Origin: VSJD01 sp964617825
GTDB lineage: Bacteria > Verrucomicrobiota > Kiritimatiellia > JAAZAB01
Length of the DNA stretch: 64,000 nt
Assembly: GCA_964617825.1 (NCBI GenBank)
Contig: CAZTWL010000008.1
Span: forward strand, 61,850-125,849
Direction: 5' to 3'
In this document: piece by piece, positions 16,825 through 25,276 of the stretch
Layout: each line of letters starts with the position of its first letter
Numbering within the stretch: the stretch's first letter is position 1
Program-made: the position numbers and the translations under genes
The notes under the pieces: model-generated
The model's database searches: none
Told to the model about the DNA's origin: nothing
What the model saw: the letters and a program-made list of their open reading frames with translations, nothing else

Positions 16825-18672
16825 ATGTGCGGCATTGTCGGCTATGTCGGCCAGCGCAACGCAACGGGCATAATTGTTTCCGGGCTCCAGCGCTTGGAAT
16901 ACCGCGGCTATGATTCGGCCGGGGTGGCCCTGGATTCATCCGCAAAGAAGGCCTTGGTGCGCGTGCGCTCGGTCGGCAAGATCGCGGCGCTGGTCAAGCG
17001 GATCGAGGCGGATGTTCCCGACCATGCCGGCCTCGATTACACCACGGGCATCGGCCACACGCGCTGGGCCACGCACGGGGCGCCGACGGAAGCCAACGCG
17101 CATCCGCATTTCAGCCGCAACGGCGAATTTGCGGTGGCCCATAACGGGATCATCGAAAACTATGCCTCGCTGAAATCGCGCCTGACAGGCAAAGGCTACA
17201 ATTTCACCAGCGAAACCGATACGGAAGTCCTGGCGCACCTGATTGAGGAATGTTACGAGGGCGACTTGCATCGCGCCGTGGCCGCCGCGATCGAACAGGT
17301 GGAAGGCACTTATGGAATTGCCGTCATCAGCAGCCGACACCCCGGCATGATCGTGACCGCGCGCAAAGGCAGTCCCATCGCCATCGGCGTGGGCAAAGGC
17401 GAAACAATTGTAGCCTCGGACATCAGCGCCATTGTCAACCACACCAAGCAGGTTGTCTTTCTGAACGACGAGGATATCGCCACGATCACGGCCACGGAGC
17501 TCGAAATTTCCTCGCTCAAAAACGTGCCCGTCAGCCGCGAACTGACGCACATCGACTGGAGCCTCGGCCAAATCGAGAAGGGCGGCTTCGAGCACTTTAT
17601 GCTCAAGGAAATCCACGAGCAACCCCAGGCCCTGGCCAATGCCATCCGCGGCCGGCTCCTCGAAAAGGACGGCACCGCGCGCCTGAGCGGCATCCGCATG
17701 ACAAGCGCAGAAATCGCGCGGATCAGCCAGATCACCATCGCGGCCTGCGGAACCTCCTTTTACGCCGGCATGGTCGGCAAATATTTTTTCGAGGATCTGG
17801 CCAACATCTCCACCGCTATCGAACAAGCCGCCGAATTCCGCTACCGCAATCCGATCATCGAGCGCGACACTCTCCTGGTGGCCATCAGCCAGTCGGGCGA
17901 AACTGCCGACACCATCGAAGCCGTTCGCGAAGGCATGCGCAAAGGGGCCACGGTCCTCGGGATCTGCAACGTGGTCGGCTCGACCATCGCGCGGGAAACG
18001 GAACGCGGCGTATATCTGCACGCAGGACCGGAAATCGGCGTAGCCTCCACCAAGGCGTTCACCGCCCAGGTGGCCGTGCTGGCCATGCTGGCCATCGTCT
18101 TTGGACGGGCACGGCGCCTCTCCGGCAGCACGGGGCGCGACCTTGTGCGCGCACTGCTGCGCGCGCCCGAGATCGCCTCCGCCGCGCTTGCGCAGGAACC
18201 GGCCATCAAGGCCATTGCCGAAAAATACGCGCGCGCCGAACACATGTTTTACCTTGGCCGGGGCTACATGTATCCCGTAGCCCTGGAAGGCGCCTTGAAA
18301 CTGAAGGAAATTTCCTACATCCACGCCGAGGGCTACCATGCGGCCGAGCTTAAACACGGACCGATTGCCCTGCTGGATGAAAGCGTGCCGGTGGTGGTAG
18401 CCGTTCCCGACCTGCACGGCAAAAGCAAGACCATCAGCAACATGCAGGAATGCCGCGCGCGCGGGGCGCCCGTGATTGCCATCGCCACGGAGGGCGATGA
18501 CGAAGTCGACCGTTACGGCAACGATATCATCCGCGTCCCACGGTGCCCGGATTTCCTGGCGCCAATCCCGGTGGCGATTGCCGAGCAATTGCTGGCCTAT
18601 CACATTGCCAAATGCCGGGGCTGCCCCATCGACCAGCCGCGCAACCTGGCCAAATCAGTGACTGTCGAATAA
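16825..18672 (+). CDS. glmS: Glucosamine-fructose-6-phosphate aminotransferase
   Basis: Makes glucosamine-6-phosphate from fructose-6-phosphate and glutamine, feeding peptidoglycan and lipopolysaccharide. The 615-residue protein starts MCGIVGYVG, so Cys2 becomes the N-terminal nucleophile of the glutaminase domain (about 1-240), with TRWATHG and the downstream HNGIIEN loop. Two SIS sugar-isomerase domains follow (AACGTSFYAG, ISQSGETADT, then YLGRGYMYPVALEGALKLKEISYIHAEGY). The C-terminus PRNLAKSVTVE is canonical. It is closely coupled to purA. The short spacing leaves no room for a separate glmS ribozyme leader, and I see none. Confidence 0.97.
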   Translation: MCGIVGYVGQRNATGIIVSGLQRLEYRGYDSAGVALDSSAKKALVRVRSVGKIAALVKRIEADVPDHAGLDYTTGIGHTRWATHGAPTEANAHPHFSRNGEFAVAHNGIIENYASLKSRLTGKGYNFTSETDTEVLAHLIEECYEGDLHRAVAAAIEQVEGTYGIAVISSRHPGMIVTARKGSPIAIGVGKGETIVASDISAIVNHTKQVVFLNDEDIATITATELEISSLKNVPVSRELTHIDWSLGQIEKGGFEHFMLKEIHEQPQALANAIRGRLLEKDGTARLSGIRMTSAEIARISQITIAACGTSFYAGMVGKYFFEDLANISTAIEQAAEFRYRNPIIERDTLLVAISQSGETADTIEAVREGMRKGATVLGICNVVGSTIARETERGVYLHAGPEIGVASTKAFTAQVAVLAMLAIVFGRARRLSGSTGRDLVRALLRAPEIASAALAQEPAIKAIAEKYARAEHMFYLGRGYMYPVALEGALKLKEISYIHAEGYHAAELKHGPIALLDESVPVVVAVPDLHGKSKTISNMQECRARGAPVIAIATEGDDEVDRYGNDIIRVPRCPDFLAPIPVAIAEQLLAYHIAKCRGCPIDQPRNLAKSVTVE

Positions 18673-18744
18673 CCGAAATACATGCCGCACAACGAACCCG
18701 GAACAACAAATCCCCTCGATATTTCGGGTTTTGTCTGCTCCCGG

Positions 18745-19827
18745 CTACATCCGACATTCGGCATTCTGCAGGGCGCAGTCGGCGAGAACCAGCGCAGCCA
18801 TGGCTTCCACAACCGGCACGGCACGCGGCAGCACACAGGGATCATGCCGGCCCCGGACCTGGAGTTTGACCGGGCGGCCTTCATAATCGGCGGTCTCCTG
18901 TTCGCGCGCAATCGTCGCCGTCGGCTTGAACGCCACCCGGAACACAAGCGGTTCGCCGTTGCTGATCCCGCCCTGGATGCCGCCACTGCGGTTGGTGCGC
19001 GTACCAAGGCCGCCAGCCTTGGACACAAACAGGTCGTTTTGCTCCGACCCGCGTCCGCGCGCGCCGGCAAACCCGGAGCCAATCTCAAATCCCTTGGCTG
19101 CCGGAATGGATAACATTGCCCGGGCCAAAAGCGCGCTGAGCTTGTCGAACACCGGCGCGCCCCAGCCGGGTGGCACGTTACGGCACACACAGGTAATGAT
19201 GCCGCCCACCGAATCGCCGTCTTTCTTGACCGCTTCAATCAGCGCCGTCATCTCGCGGGCAGAGGGCGCATGCGGACAGCGCACGGCCGCGGCATCCACC
19301 CGGGCACGGGTCATTGTTTCGCCGGTCAGGTCCGGAGCTTCCTTGGCGCCCACGGCGCTGACCCAGGCCACAACTTGTACGCCGAACTTGGCCGTCAGAA
19401 ATTTTTCAGCCACGGCGCCGGCCGCCACGCGACCTATGGTTTCGCGCGCGCTGGCCCGCCCGCCGCCGCTCAGCGCCGTCAAACCGTATTTCAGACGATA
19501 GGTTAAATCCGCATGCGACGGACGCGGAATCGTCCGGATGGACTGGTAATCCGCAGAACGCTTGTCGGTATTATCCACCGCCAGGGCAATGGGCGCCCCC
19601 AGAGTCAGACCTTGATCCACGCCTGACAGAATGCGGACCTGGTCATGCTCGCTGCGGGCGGTTGTCAACGCACTTTGCCCGGGCCGGCGCCGATCCAATT
19701 GGGGTTGGATATCGTCCACGCTCAATGGCAGGCCAGCCGGACAGCCGTCAACAACGGCGCCCACCGATGGACCGTGCGACTCGCCAAATGTCGTTGCCGT
19801 AAATCGTGTGCCGATTGTGTTGGACAT
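18745..19827 (-). CDS. aroC: Chorismate synthase
   Basis: Converts EPSP to chorismate, the last shared step of aromatic synthesis, using reduced FMN. The 360-residue protein has all three family signatures: GESHGPSVGAVVDGCPAG near the N-terminus, GGGRASARET in the middle, and RSGGIQGGISNG toward the C-terminus. The ATG at 19827 is chosen because it follows an AGAGGGGGGT ribosome site and starts the conserved N-terminus. It converges on glmS with 72 bp between the ends. Its product feeds the chorismate mutase/prephenate dehydratase encoded at 47.6 kb. Confidence 0.96.
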   Translation of the reverse strand: MSNTIGTRFTATTFGESHGPSVGAVVDGCPAGLPLSVDDIQPQLDRRRPGQSALTTARSEHDQVRILSGVDQGLTLGAPIALAVDNTDKRSADYQSIRTIPRPSHADLTYRLKYGLTALSGGGRASARETIGRVAAGAVAEKFLTAKFGVQVVAWVSAVGAKEAPDLTGETMTRARVDAAAVRCPHAPSAREMTALIEAVKKDGDSVGGIITCVCRNVPPGWGAPVFDKLSALLARAMLSIPAAKGFEIGSGFAGARGRGSEQNDLFVSKAGGLGTRTNRSGGIQGGISNGEPLVFRVAFKPTATIAREQETADYEGRPVKLQVRGRHDPCVLPRAVPVVEAMAALVLADCALQNAECRM

Positions 19828-19969
19828 GCTACCCCCCTCTTGGCTTGGAAGCTTATAAAAACTCCAGATCGAACACAAATAGAAAACATGCCGCAAATGT
19901 TTCTATGGCCAGAGCAGCCACGGAATGCTACATTACAAAACAAGTTCACAAGCAACACCTGGAGTCGGA

Positions 19970-20749
19970 ATGGATTATTCGCCTGTTCCATCAGCCGCAA
20001 ATAGCGCCAGCCAGTTCGGCGCCGCCCCACTAAAACCGGCACAAATTTTGTGTCTGGCCAAGGGATTTTCATATATTTTCTGGGGGGTGCTTTTCATGGT
20101 CGGCCTTTTTTTGAGCCAGGCCGGATTGGAACTTTTCCATGGCATTCACATCCCCGCCTATGTATTGGGCGCAGGACTCATTGGCTGGGGATTATGGCTC
20201 CTGCAATCAGCGGGGCCGGTCAAGCCGCGTTGGCAAAGGCGCTCACGCATGGCTCTGGGATTGACGTTCCTGGTTATCTATTTTGCCCCTTTTATCGGCT
20301 GGTGGCAGGCCATGCCCTACGAGAATTTATTTCTGGTCAACGTCCTGGGCCTGCTCCTGACCGGCATGGGGATTTTATTACTCGTCAACCTGCTGGCCGC
20401 CGAAACATTCGACCTTTTTGAAGAGAGGGGCTGCCGGGTTGAGTCCCATTTTTTTGCATTCGGCGTCGTCATTCTGATGATCGCGCCTTATCTGGTCGGA
20501 CTGCTGGTTGCACTGGTAAATTCCATGCGCTATAATTCATCATTCGCCGATGAAATCTGGCAGCTGGTAATCCATGTTCCCACTTGGGTTTATGTGGCCA
20601 CCACCCTGCCCTGTTCCCTGACCATGGTGGCATCGTGGAAAGCCAAGTCCACTTGTTACCGGCGCCTCTGGGACGGCGGGGTAAAGACGGCCGCTCCTGC
20701 TGCCGGGTGCGCCGAAGATCAAGCGCCGGCCGACGGAGCAGCGCCTTGA
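19970..20749 (+). CDS. Integral membrane protein of unknown function
   Basis: A 259-residue protein with a short soluble N-terminus and about six hydrophobic helices (for example FSYIFWGVLFMVGLFLSQAGL, YVLGAGLIGWGLWLL and LVNVLGLLLTGMGILLLVNLL), followed by an Ala/Pro-rich cytoplasmic tail. GGAGTCGG before the ATG at 19970 supports this start over the upstream one at 19925. I do not recognise a family. It is divergent from aroC and is followed by another membrane protein and the radical SAM enzyme. The tail from about residue 225 has no membrane character. Confidence 0.65.
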   Translation: MDYSPVPSAANSASQFGAAPLKPAQILCLAKGFSYIFWGVLFMVGLFLSQAGLELFHGIHIPAYVLGAGLIGWGLWLLQSAGPVKPRWQRRSRMALGLTFLVIYFAPFIGWWQAMPYENLFLVNVLGLLLTGMGILLLVNLLAAETFDLFEERGCRVESHFFAFGVVILMIAPYLVGLLVALVNSMRYNSSFADEIWQLVIHVPTWVYVATTLPCSLTMVASWKAKSTCYRRLWDGGVKTAAPAAGCAEDQAPADGAAP

Positions 20750-20908
20750 ACGTTGGAACGGGTGTAAGAAGAAGAAAAGAAACCGGAAGATTACCGGCCA
20801 ACCGCGCAAAACGACGCAACCTATATATTTGTTTAGCGTTACATGCGCGTAATTCACGGATCATTTTGGGGTTGAGGGCCGCAGACCGCGTCAGCCGGGA
20901 TTATAACC

Positions 20909-21874
20909 ATGCGAACCATCATTCTTCAGTCTTGGACACTGGCAATGAATACAGTGCTGGACATCATCCGGCAGCCGGTAATCCTGCTGCTGACCACGGC
21001 GTGCGTTGTCCTGATCGGGCTCTTGCCCGCGACCGCCGTTTTTGCCTTCGGGGAAGAGGTGCGCCTGGTTCGCGACGGGGCATTGGCCATGCATTTGGTC
21101 TTTGGTCTGCTGGTGGCCGGCGCGGCCGCCGCAGCGACGATTTACACCGAAGTCAAAAGAGGCACCGCCGCCACAATCCTGTGCAAGCCGGTTTCGCGCA
21201 GCCTGTATTTCATTTCCACATACTTCGGCGTGCTGATGGTCCTCATGCTGTTCTGCGCCACAGTCCTGCTAGCCGGCTTGCTGAGCGTGCGCATGGTCCT
21301 GCCCGGCATGCAAACCGACGGGCACATCGGGGCGCTATTCATGGCCGCCATCCTGGTCGCGTTCGGCTACGCAACGCTGTCCAATTTCATATTCCGGCGC
21401 CACTTTGTCTCGCAAGCGTTCATCGGCCTGTTGCCCTGCCTGGCGGCGGCCTTCTTCATTGCCGCCTGGATTGACCCGCATGGCCACGCCGTACGATTCG
21501 GCAGTCTGATCGATTGGCGGATGGCGCCGGCCGGAATTCTGGTCAGTTTGGCCATCATGGTCCTGGCGGCCTTGGCGGTCAGCCTCTCCACACGGCTGCC
21601 GCCGGTCCTCAGCACTTCAATCTGCGCGGCAATCTTCATCCTGGGATTGGTGTCGGATTATTTATTCCGCACCGCCGCGGCGACCTCCTGGCCGGCTGAC
21701 CTAATCTACCGGTTACTGCCGAACTGGCAGGACTTCTGGGTCGTGGATGCGCTTTCCGGCAGCGGCAATATCCCGTGGCTCTACGTAGGCGCAACCGCCG
21801 GTTACGCCGGGCTCTATACCGTCGCCGTACTCGCCTTGGGCTTGCTGTCGTTCCGGCGTGTCGAAATTTTGTGA
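20909..21874 (+). CDS. ABC-2-type permease-like membrane protein
   Basis: A 321-residue protein with about six membrane helices. The arrangement resembles ABC-2 permeases: an N-terminal helix preceded by MRTIILQSWTLAMNTVLDIIRQP, an amphipathic segment GEEVRLVRDGALAMH, then helices around the YTEVKRGTAATILCKPVSRSLYF loop typical of that class. No ABC ATPase is encoded nearby, so the partner must be elsewhere or the protein has another role. It lies between another unknown membrane protein and the Tat-motif radical SAM gene, all on the plus strand, possibly one transcript. Confidence in the family is moderate. Confidence 0.6.
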   Translation: MRTIILQSWTLAMNTVLDIIRQPVILLLTTACVVLIGLLPATAVFAFGEEVRLVRDGALAMHLVFGLLVAGAAAAATIYTEVKRGTAATILCKPVSRSLYFISTYFGVLMVLMLFCATVLLAGLLSVRMVLPGMQTDGHIGALFMAAILVAFGYATLSNFIFRRHFVSQAFIGLLPCLAAAFFIAAWIDPHGHAVRFGSLIDWRMAPAGILVSLAIMVLAALAVSLSTRLPPVLSTSICAAIFILGLVSDYLFRTAAATSWPADLIYRLLPNWQDFWVVDALSGSGNIPWLYVGATAGYAGLYTVAVLALGLLSFRRVEIL

Positions 21875-21946
21875 ACCGAGGTTTTACCGCAAATCGATGC
21901 CCATATCGGCCTAATTAAAAAAAACGGCGAATGGAGTCACCCGCTT

Positions 21947-23062
21947 ATGAACACTTCCATATCACGGCGCAAATTTCTGGGTTGCCTGGGAGCGGGGGTG
22001 GCCGGCTGCGTTCTGGCGGACACCCTGGCAGGTAAGGCGCAGGATGGCGAGGAATTGCACGAAGCCTTGTTTTACGAATCGCTGCCCGGGGGCAAGATCC
22101 GCTGCAAATTGTGTCCGCGCGGATGCGTAGTGGGCGATAAGCAACGCGGCTTTTGCCGCGTCCGCGAAAACCGCAACGGGCGTTACTATTCGCTGGTCTA
22201 TGGCCACCCCTGCGCCCTGCACACCGATCCGATCGAAAAAAAGCCGTTTTTTCATGTATATCCGGGCAGCCGGGCGTTTTCCATCGCCACAGTAGGCTGC
22301 AACATGGCCTGCAAGTTCTGCCAGAACTGGGATATCTCGCAAGCCGGCTTCGACGACATCCGTGCGCCATATCAATCTCCGGAAACGATTGTCCAACAGG
22401 CGCTGGCTGCCGGGACACGCACAATTTCCTATACTTATACCGAGCCGACCATCTTTTTCGAATACATGGCCGACTGCGCCCGGGCCGGCAAAGCGCGCGG
22501 CATCGAAAGTGTCGTGGTCAGCAACGGCTTTATTTCCGCGGAGGCCCTGCAAGCGCTGTTCCCGCTGGTCAAAGCCATTAAAATCGATTTCAAGGCCTTC
22601 ACCCAATCCTTCTATCGCGACATCTGCAACGGATATCTGGATCCGGTGAAGGAATCCTTGAAACGCCTGGCAAAATCCGGCGTGTGGTATGAGGTCGTTG
22701 TGCTTCTCATTCCGACGCTGAACGACAGCTCCGACGAGATCAAGCGCCTCGCCGACTGGATTGTCAAGGACTTGAGTCCGGATGTCCCGCTCCATTTTTC
22801 GCGTTATCATCCGATGTACAAAATCAAGAACATCCCGCCCACCCCGCCTGACACCCTGCGGCGCGCGCGCCAAATTGCGCAGGCCGCAGGCTGCCGCTTT
22901 GTCTATATCGGCAACGTGCCCGGCGAGGAAGCCCAGAACACCATCTGCCCGCACTGCCAAGCCATGCTCATTCGCCGCTATGAATACAGCATCCTGGAAA
23001 ACAACATCGTCAAAGGCGCTTGTAAAACCTGCGGCAAGCCGATTCCAGGCGTATGGGAATAA
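21947..23062 (+). CDS. amrS: AmmeMemoRadiSam-type radical SAM enzyme with Tat motif
   Basis: A 371-residue radical SAM protein related to pyruvate-formate-lyase activases and matching the AmrS group. The [4Fe-4S]-SAM cluster motif is Cys118/122/125 (CNMACKFC). Before it is a cysteine cluster CKLCPRGC (53-60) plus Cys70. The C-terminus has a second CPHC...CKTC pair that could bind zinc or iron. The N-terminus reads SRRKFLG (6-12), an apparent twin-arginine motif, followed by a hydrophobic stretch and a lipobox-like VAGC (Cys21). The usual partners (AmmeMemo proteins) are not in the window. The reaction of this family is not firmly established. Confidence 0.8.
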   Translation: MNTSISRRKFLGCLGAGVAGCVLADTLAGKAQDGEELHEALFYESLPGGKIRCKLCPRGCVVGDKQRGFCRVRENRNGRYYSLVYGHPCALHTDPIEKKPFFHVYPGSRAFSIATVGCNMACKFCQNWDISQAGFDDIRAPYQSPETIVQQALAAGTRTISYTYTEPTIFFEYMADCARAGKARGIESVVVSNGFISAEALQALFPLVKAIKIDFKAFTQSFYRDICNGYLDPVKESLKRLAKSGVWYEVVVLLIPTLNDSSDEIKRLADWIVKDLSPDVPLHFSRYHPMYKIKNIPPTPPDTLRRARQIAQAAGCRFVYIGNVPGEEAQNTICPHCQAMLIRRYEYSILENNIVKGACKTCGKPIPGVWE

Positions 23063-23258
23063 CAGAAGCCGGACGACGGACGGCAGACGGCGGATAGCGG
23101 TCCACCCAGCCAGATCATTCCCCCCGACACGAAGCCGCTTCGGCGGGCAAGAGGCGGCAGCATAACGATAACAATCAGGTTCCGAGCGGAGCGAGGCAAC
23201 CTGATTGTCTGGTTATGCATTCCGCTACTGTTTGACCTGCCATCCGTCCCTCCACTGA
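23063..23258. other. Non-coding flank carrying an attC-like palindrome
   Basis: There is no gene here. The left part (23063-23159) is GC-rich with short imperfect repeats, and the right part leads into the truncated transposase frame, which opens after a TGA at 23256-23258. The 59-bp palindrome at 23160-23218 is described separately. Confidence 0.5.
23160..23218. repeat. 59-bp imperfect palindrome, attC-like
   Basis: Outer arms GCATAAC (23160-23166) and GTTATGC (23212-23218) pair perfectly. Next come unpaired GATA (23167-23170) opposite CTG (23209-23211). Then an 11-bp perfect stem ACAATCAGGTT/AACCTGATTGT (23171-23181 with 23198-23208) closes a 16-base loop. The order outer box, unpaired spacer, inner box, loop is that of integron attC sites, and the outer boxes match RYYYAAC/GTTRRRY except at one base each. 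No extrahelical bases are seen and no integrase is in the window. A MITE or IS-associated hairpin is the alternative. Confidence 0.4.
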
Positions 23259-24050
23259 ACGTCGCGAGAGGCGATCAGCCACCTGGCACGGAAACGGCGA
23301 CGATTGGGCTGCCCGCGAATAATCGTGGGATTGCGCCGAGGCAGCTGGCGAGACAATCACAAGCGGATTGAGCGAATTTATCGGGAAGAAAGACTGCAGG
23401 TTCGTCGCCGGTGGCGCAAACGGGTATGCGGGGAGGCGCGGGAACCGTTAATCCAGTTTAGCCGTCCAAACCAGATTTGGGCAATGGATTTTATGGGCGA
23501 TGCCCTGGCCAACGGGAGAAAGATCCGGCTTTTGAATATAGTGGACGCCTATAGCCGGGAATGCCTGCGGATCGAAGTAGACACCCCGTTACCGGGTGCC
23601 AGAGTGGTACGCGTGCTGGAGGAGCTACGGACCAGCCGTGGCTTGCCGGAACAGATCATGACGGATAATGGGCCGGAATTCACCGGGCGGGCCATGGATG
23701 CCTGGGCATATGCGCGAGAGGTCAAATTAAACTTCATTGAGCCAGGCAAACCGATGCAGAATGGCTATGTCGAAAGTTTCAACGGCAAGTTTCGTGATGA
23801 ATGTTTGAATGAAAAATGTTTCATTGATCTGCCGGATGTCCGGCAGGTCACGGAAGATTATCAGGTGGACTACAATGAGGAAAGACCGCATCGTTCACTG
23901 GGCAACCTCACGCCATCGGAATACATTGCCAAGCTGTGGTTGCCCACAGCCACAGCTGTGGGTCGCTCCAACGGGTCCATGGATAGCTCATTGCCAAAGG
24001 AAACAGAAATGGCAATAATGCAGCCAACAACCGGCCATGACTCTCTTTGA
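23259..24050 (+). mobile_element. IS3-family transposase OrfB, 5'-truncated
   Basis: An open frame encodes the C-terminal part of an IS3-type DDE transposase. It begins inside the helix-turn-helix-21 region (LARKRRRLGCPRI, then NHKRIERIYREE) with no start codon of its own; the first usable one is a TTG at 23304. Counting from there, the catalytic residues are intact: Asp62 (WAMDFMGD), Asp121 (MTDNGPEF) and Glu157 (GYVESFNGKF), with the exact D-35-E spacing. The YNEERPHRSLGNLTP motif follows. No OrfA and no terminal repeats are visible, so the element is a fragment and probably immobile on its own. An 8-bp hairpin (23943-23962) lies in the tail coding region. Confidence 0.85.
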
Positions 24051-24067
24051 TATTGTTCATATCAAAG
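24045..24067. repeat. Perfect 9-bp hairpin at the transposase stop codon
   Basis: CTTTGATAT (24045-24053) and ATATCAAAG (24059-24067) pair around a TGTTC loop, and the transposase stop TGA (24048-24050) is inside the left arm. It has no T-run. It could be a remnant of the element's end or a leader structure of the next gene. Confidence 0.5.
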
Positions 24068-24108
24068 GGGAAGGTCCGTTACTAAATCCAAGAAAAAGGA
24101 TAAATCCC

Positions 24109-24951
24109 ATGTTGAATGAACCGGTTCTTCCGATCGGTACGATGATCTGCCTGGACAAGATGGAATTGTCACGTCTGAAATTTCTGCGTGAGGCGGGCAT
24201 GGAATGCTGTCAACTCTGTCGGATTTTTGATGATTACATGTCAGGAGAAAAGGGGAAAAAGAAAACGGGAATTCTTGCCGACGCCCTGGCTGAAAACAAT
24301 CTGAGCGTTCCCACGATCTTTTTTTCCTTCCCGGAGCAGATGTGGACGCCGGACGAATGTGGGATTACACCGGAAAAGCACCGTACACGGCGCATGATTC
24401 AGGCGGCCCGCCAGATGCGCTGGGCGAAGGCGTTCGGGACAAAATACTGCGTCTGTCACGCCGGGCATTTTCCAGACTTCAATACTCCTGCCTATGAAAA
24501 ATGGGTCGCCGATCTGCGGGAGTTCTGTCTCCTTGCCGGTGAGAACGGTATGTATTTTTCCTTTGAGACCGGACCAGAATCGGCCGGAACGCTGGAGCGC
24601 TGCCTTGCGGATTTGAATGTCCCGAGTGCCGCAATCAACTTCGATCCTGCGAATCTGCTCATTTACAATCAGACCGATCCGAAGGAGTTCCTCGACCGTC
24701 TCGGCGGCTTTGTCCGTTCGGTTCATTGCAAGGATGGACGCCGTCCCGTCGACGTTGCGGCTAGGGGCAAAGAGACGCCGCTCGGAAAAGGCGACACTCA
24801 TTTCATCGAGAGAATGAAACAGTTGTTTTCGCTGGGATTTCGCGGGCCGCTCATTATCGAACGGGAAATTCTTCCGGGACCGGAACAGGATGCCGACATC
24901 CTTTCCGCAGTCGAACTGCTGAAGGAACTCTGCAAGACTGTTTCCGTCTGA
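24109..24951 (+). CDS. Sugar phosphate isomerase/epimerase-like TIM-barrel protein
   Basis: A 280-residue xylose-isomerase-like TIM barrel (AP-endonuclease-2 fold). The ATG at 24109 follows AAAAAGGA. Barrel features include CVCHAGHFPDF (about 122-132) with a metal-binding His, YFSFETGPE (about 152-160), AAINFDPANLL with Asp (about 180-190), VRSVHCKDGRR with His and Asp (about 208-218), and GFRGPLIIERE with the final Glu (about 244-254). The substrate cannot be assigned; relatives act on ketoses, inosose or hydroxypyruvate. Its base composition is less GC-rich than most neighbours, and it sits between a transposase fragment and an aldolase pseudogene, which suggests acquisition. Confidence 0.8.
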   Translation: MLNEPVLPIGTMICLDKMELSRLKFLREAGMECCQLCRIFDDYMSGEKGKKKTGILADALAENNLSVPTIFFSFPEQMWTPDECGITPEKHRTRRMIQAARQMRWAKAFGTKYCVCHAGHFPDFNTPAYEKWVADLREFCLLAGENGMYFSFETGPESAGTLERCLADLNVPSAAINFDPANLLIYNQTDPKEFLDRLGGFVRSVHCKDGRRPVDVAARGKETPLGKGDTHFIERMKQLFSLGFRGPLIIEREILPGPEQDADILSAVELLKELCKTVSV

Positions 24952-24961
24952 TATGCAAGTC

Positions 24962-25276
24962 CTACAAATAAGCAATAAGATCACTGATCCGCCCTGAAGC
25001 GCGATCCAGACGCGCAACGCTCATCGCCAAGCATGCCAGGCGCGGGTGCAGGAGACGGAGCAGGGCCGGCACGCCCAGGGCCGTGGCGCGTTTGCAGAAA
25101 TCGACGATCTCAGAATTTAACGCCGGCGTGTGTTGGATGTCGACGAACACCGGATCCGCCGGTTCCTTGGACAGGCGTTACTCGAGGTCGCGCGCGGACG
25201 AACGCAATCCGTCACAGGCAATGGTGATCGGTGCACCAGAACGCAATCGTTGTTTCAGTGATTTCGAATCATCCAT
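24962..25276 (-). pseudogene. HpcH/HpaI-family aldolase fragment with in-frame stop
   Basis: From an ATG at 25276 with AAGGAGA upstream, the minus strand reads 32 codons, hits TAA (25178-25180), then continues in the same frame to TAG at 24962. Sequence after the stop is family-like: PVFVDIQHTPALNSEIVDFCKRA, then GVPALLRLLHPRLA, resembling the FVDxEH and xVRVPHP regions of 2-keto-3-deoxy-sugar-acid/HpcH aldolases. The rest of the barrel, including the metal-binding Glu and Asp, is absent. A nonsense mutation plus a large deletion best explains this. Sugar-acid aldolases often accompany genes like the neighbouring isomerase and dehydrogenase. Confidence 0.7.

Noticed and set aside
16936..18603. 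555-residue open frame opposite glmS
   Set aside because: Antisense shadow. glmS has all catalytic motifs on the plus strand.
18695..18730. Terminator between glmS and aroC
   Set aside because: AACCCG/CGGGTT arms are only 6 bp around a 24-base loop, too weak to list as a feature.
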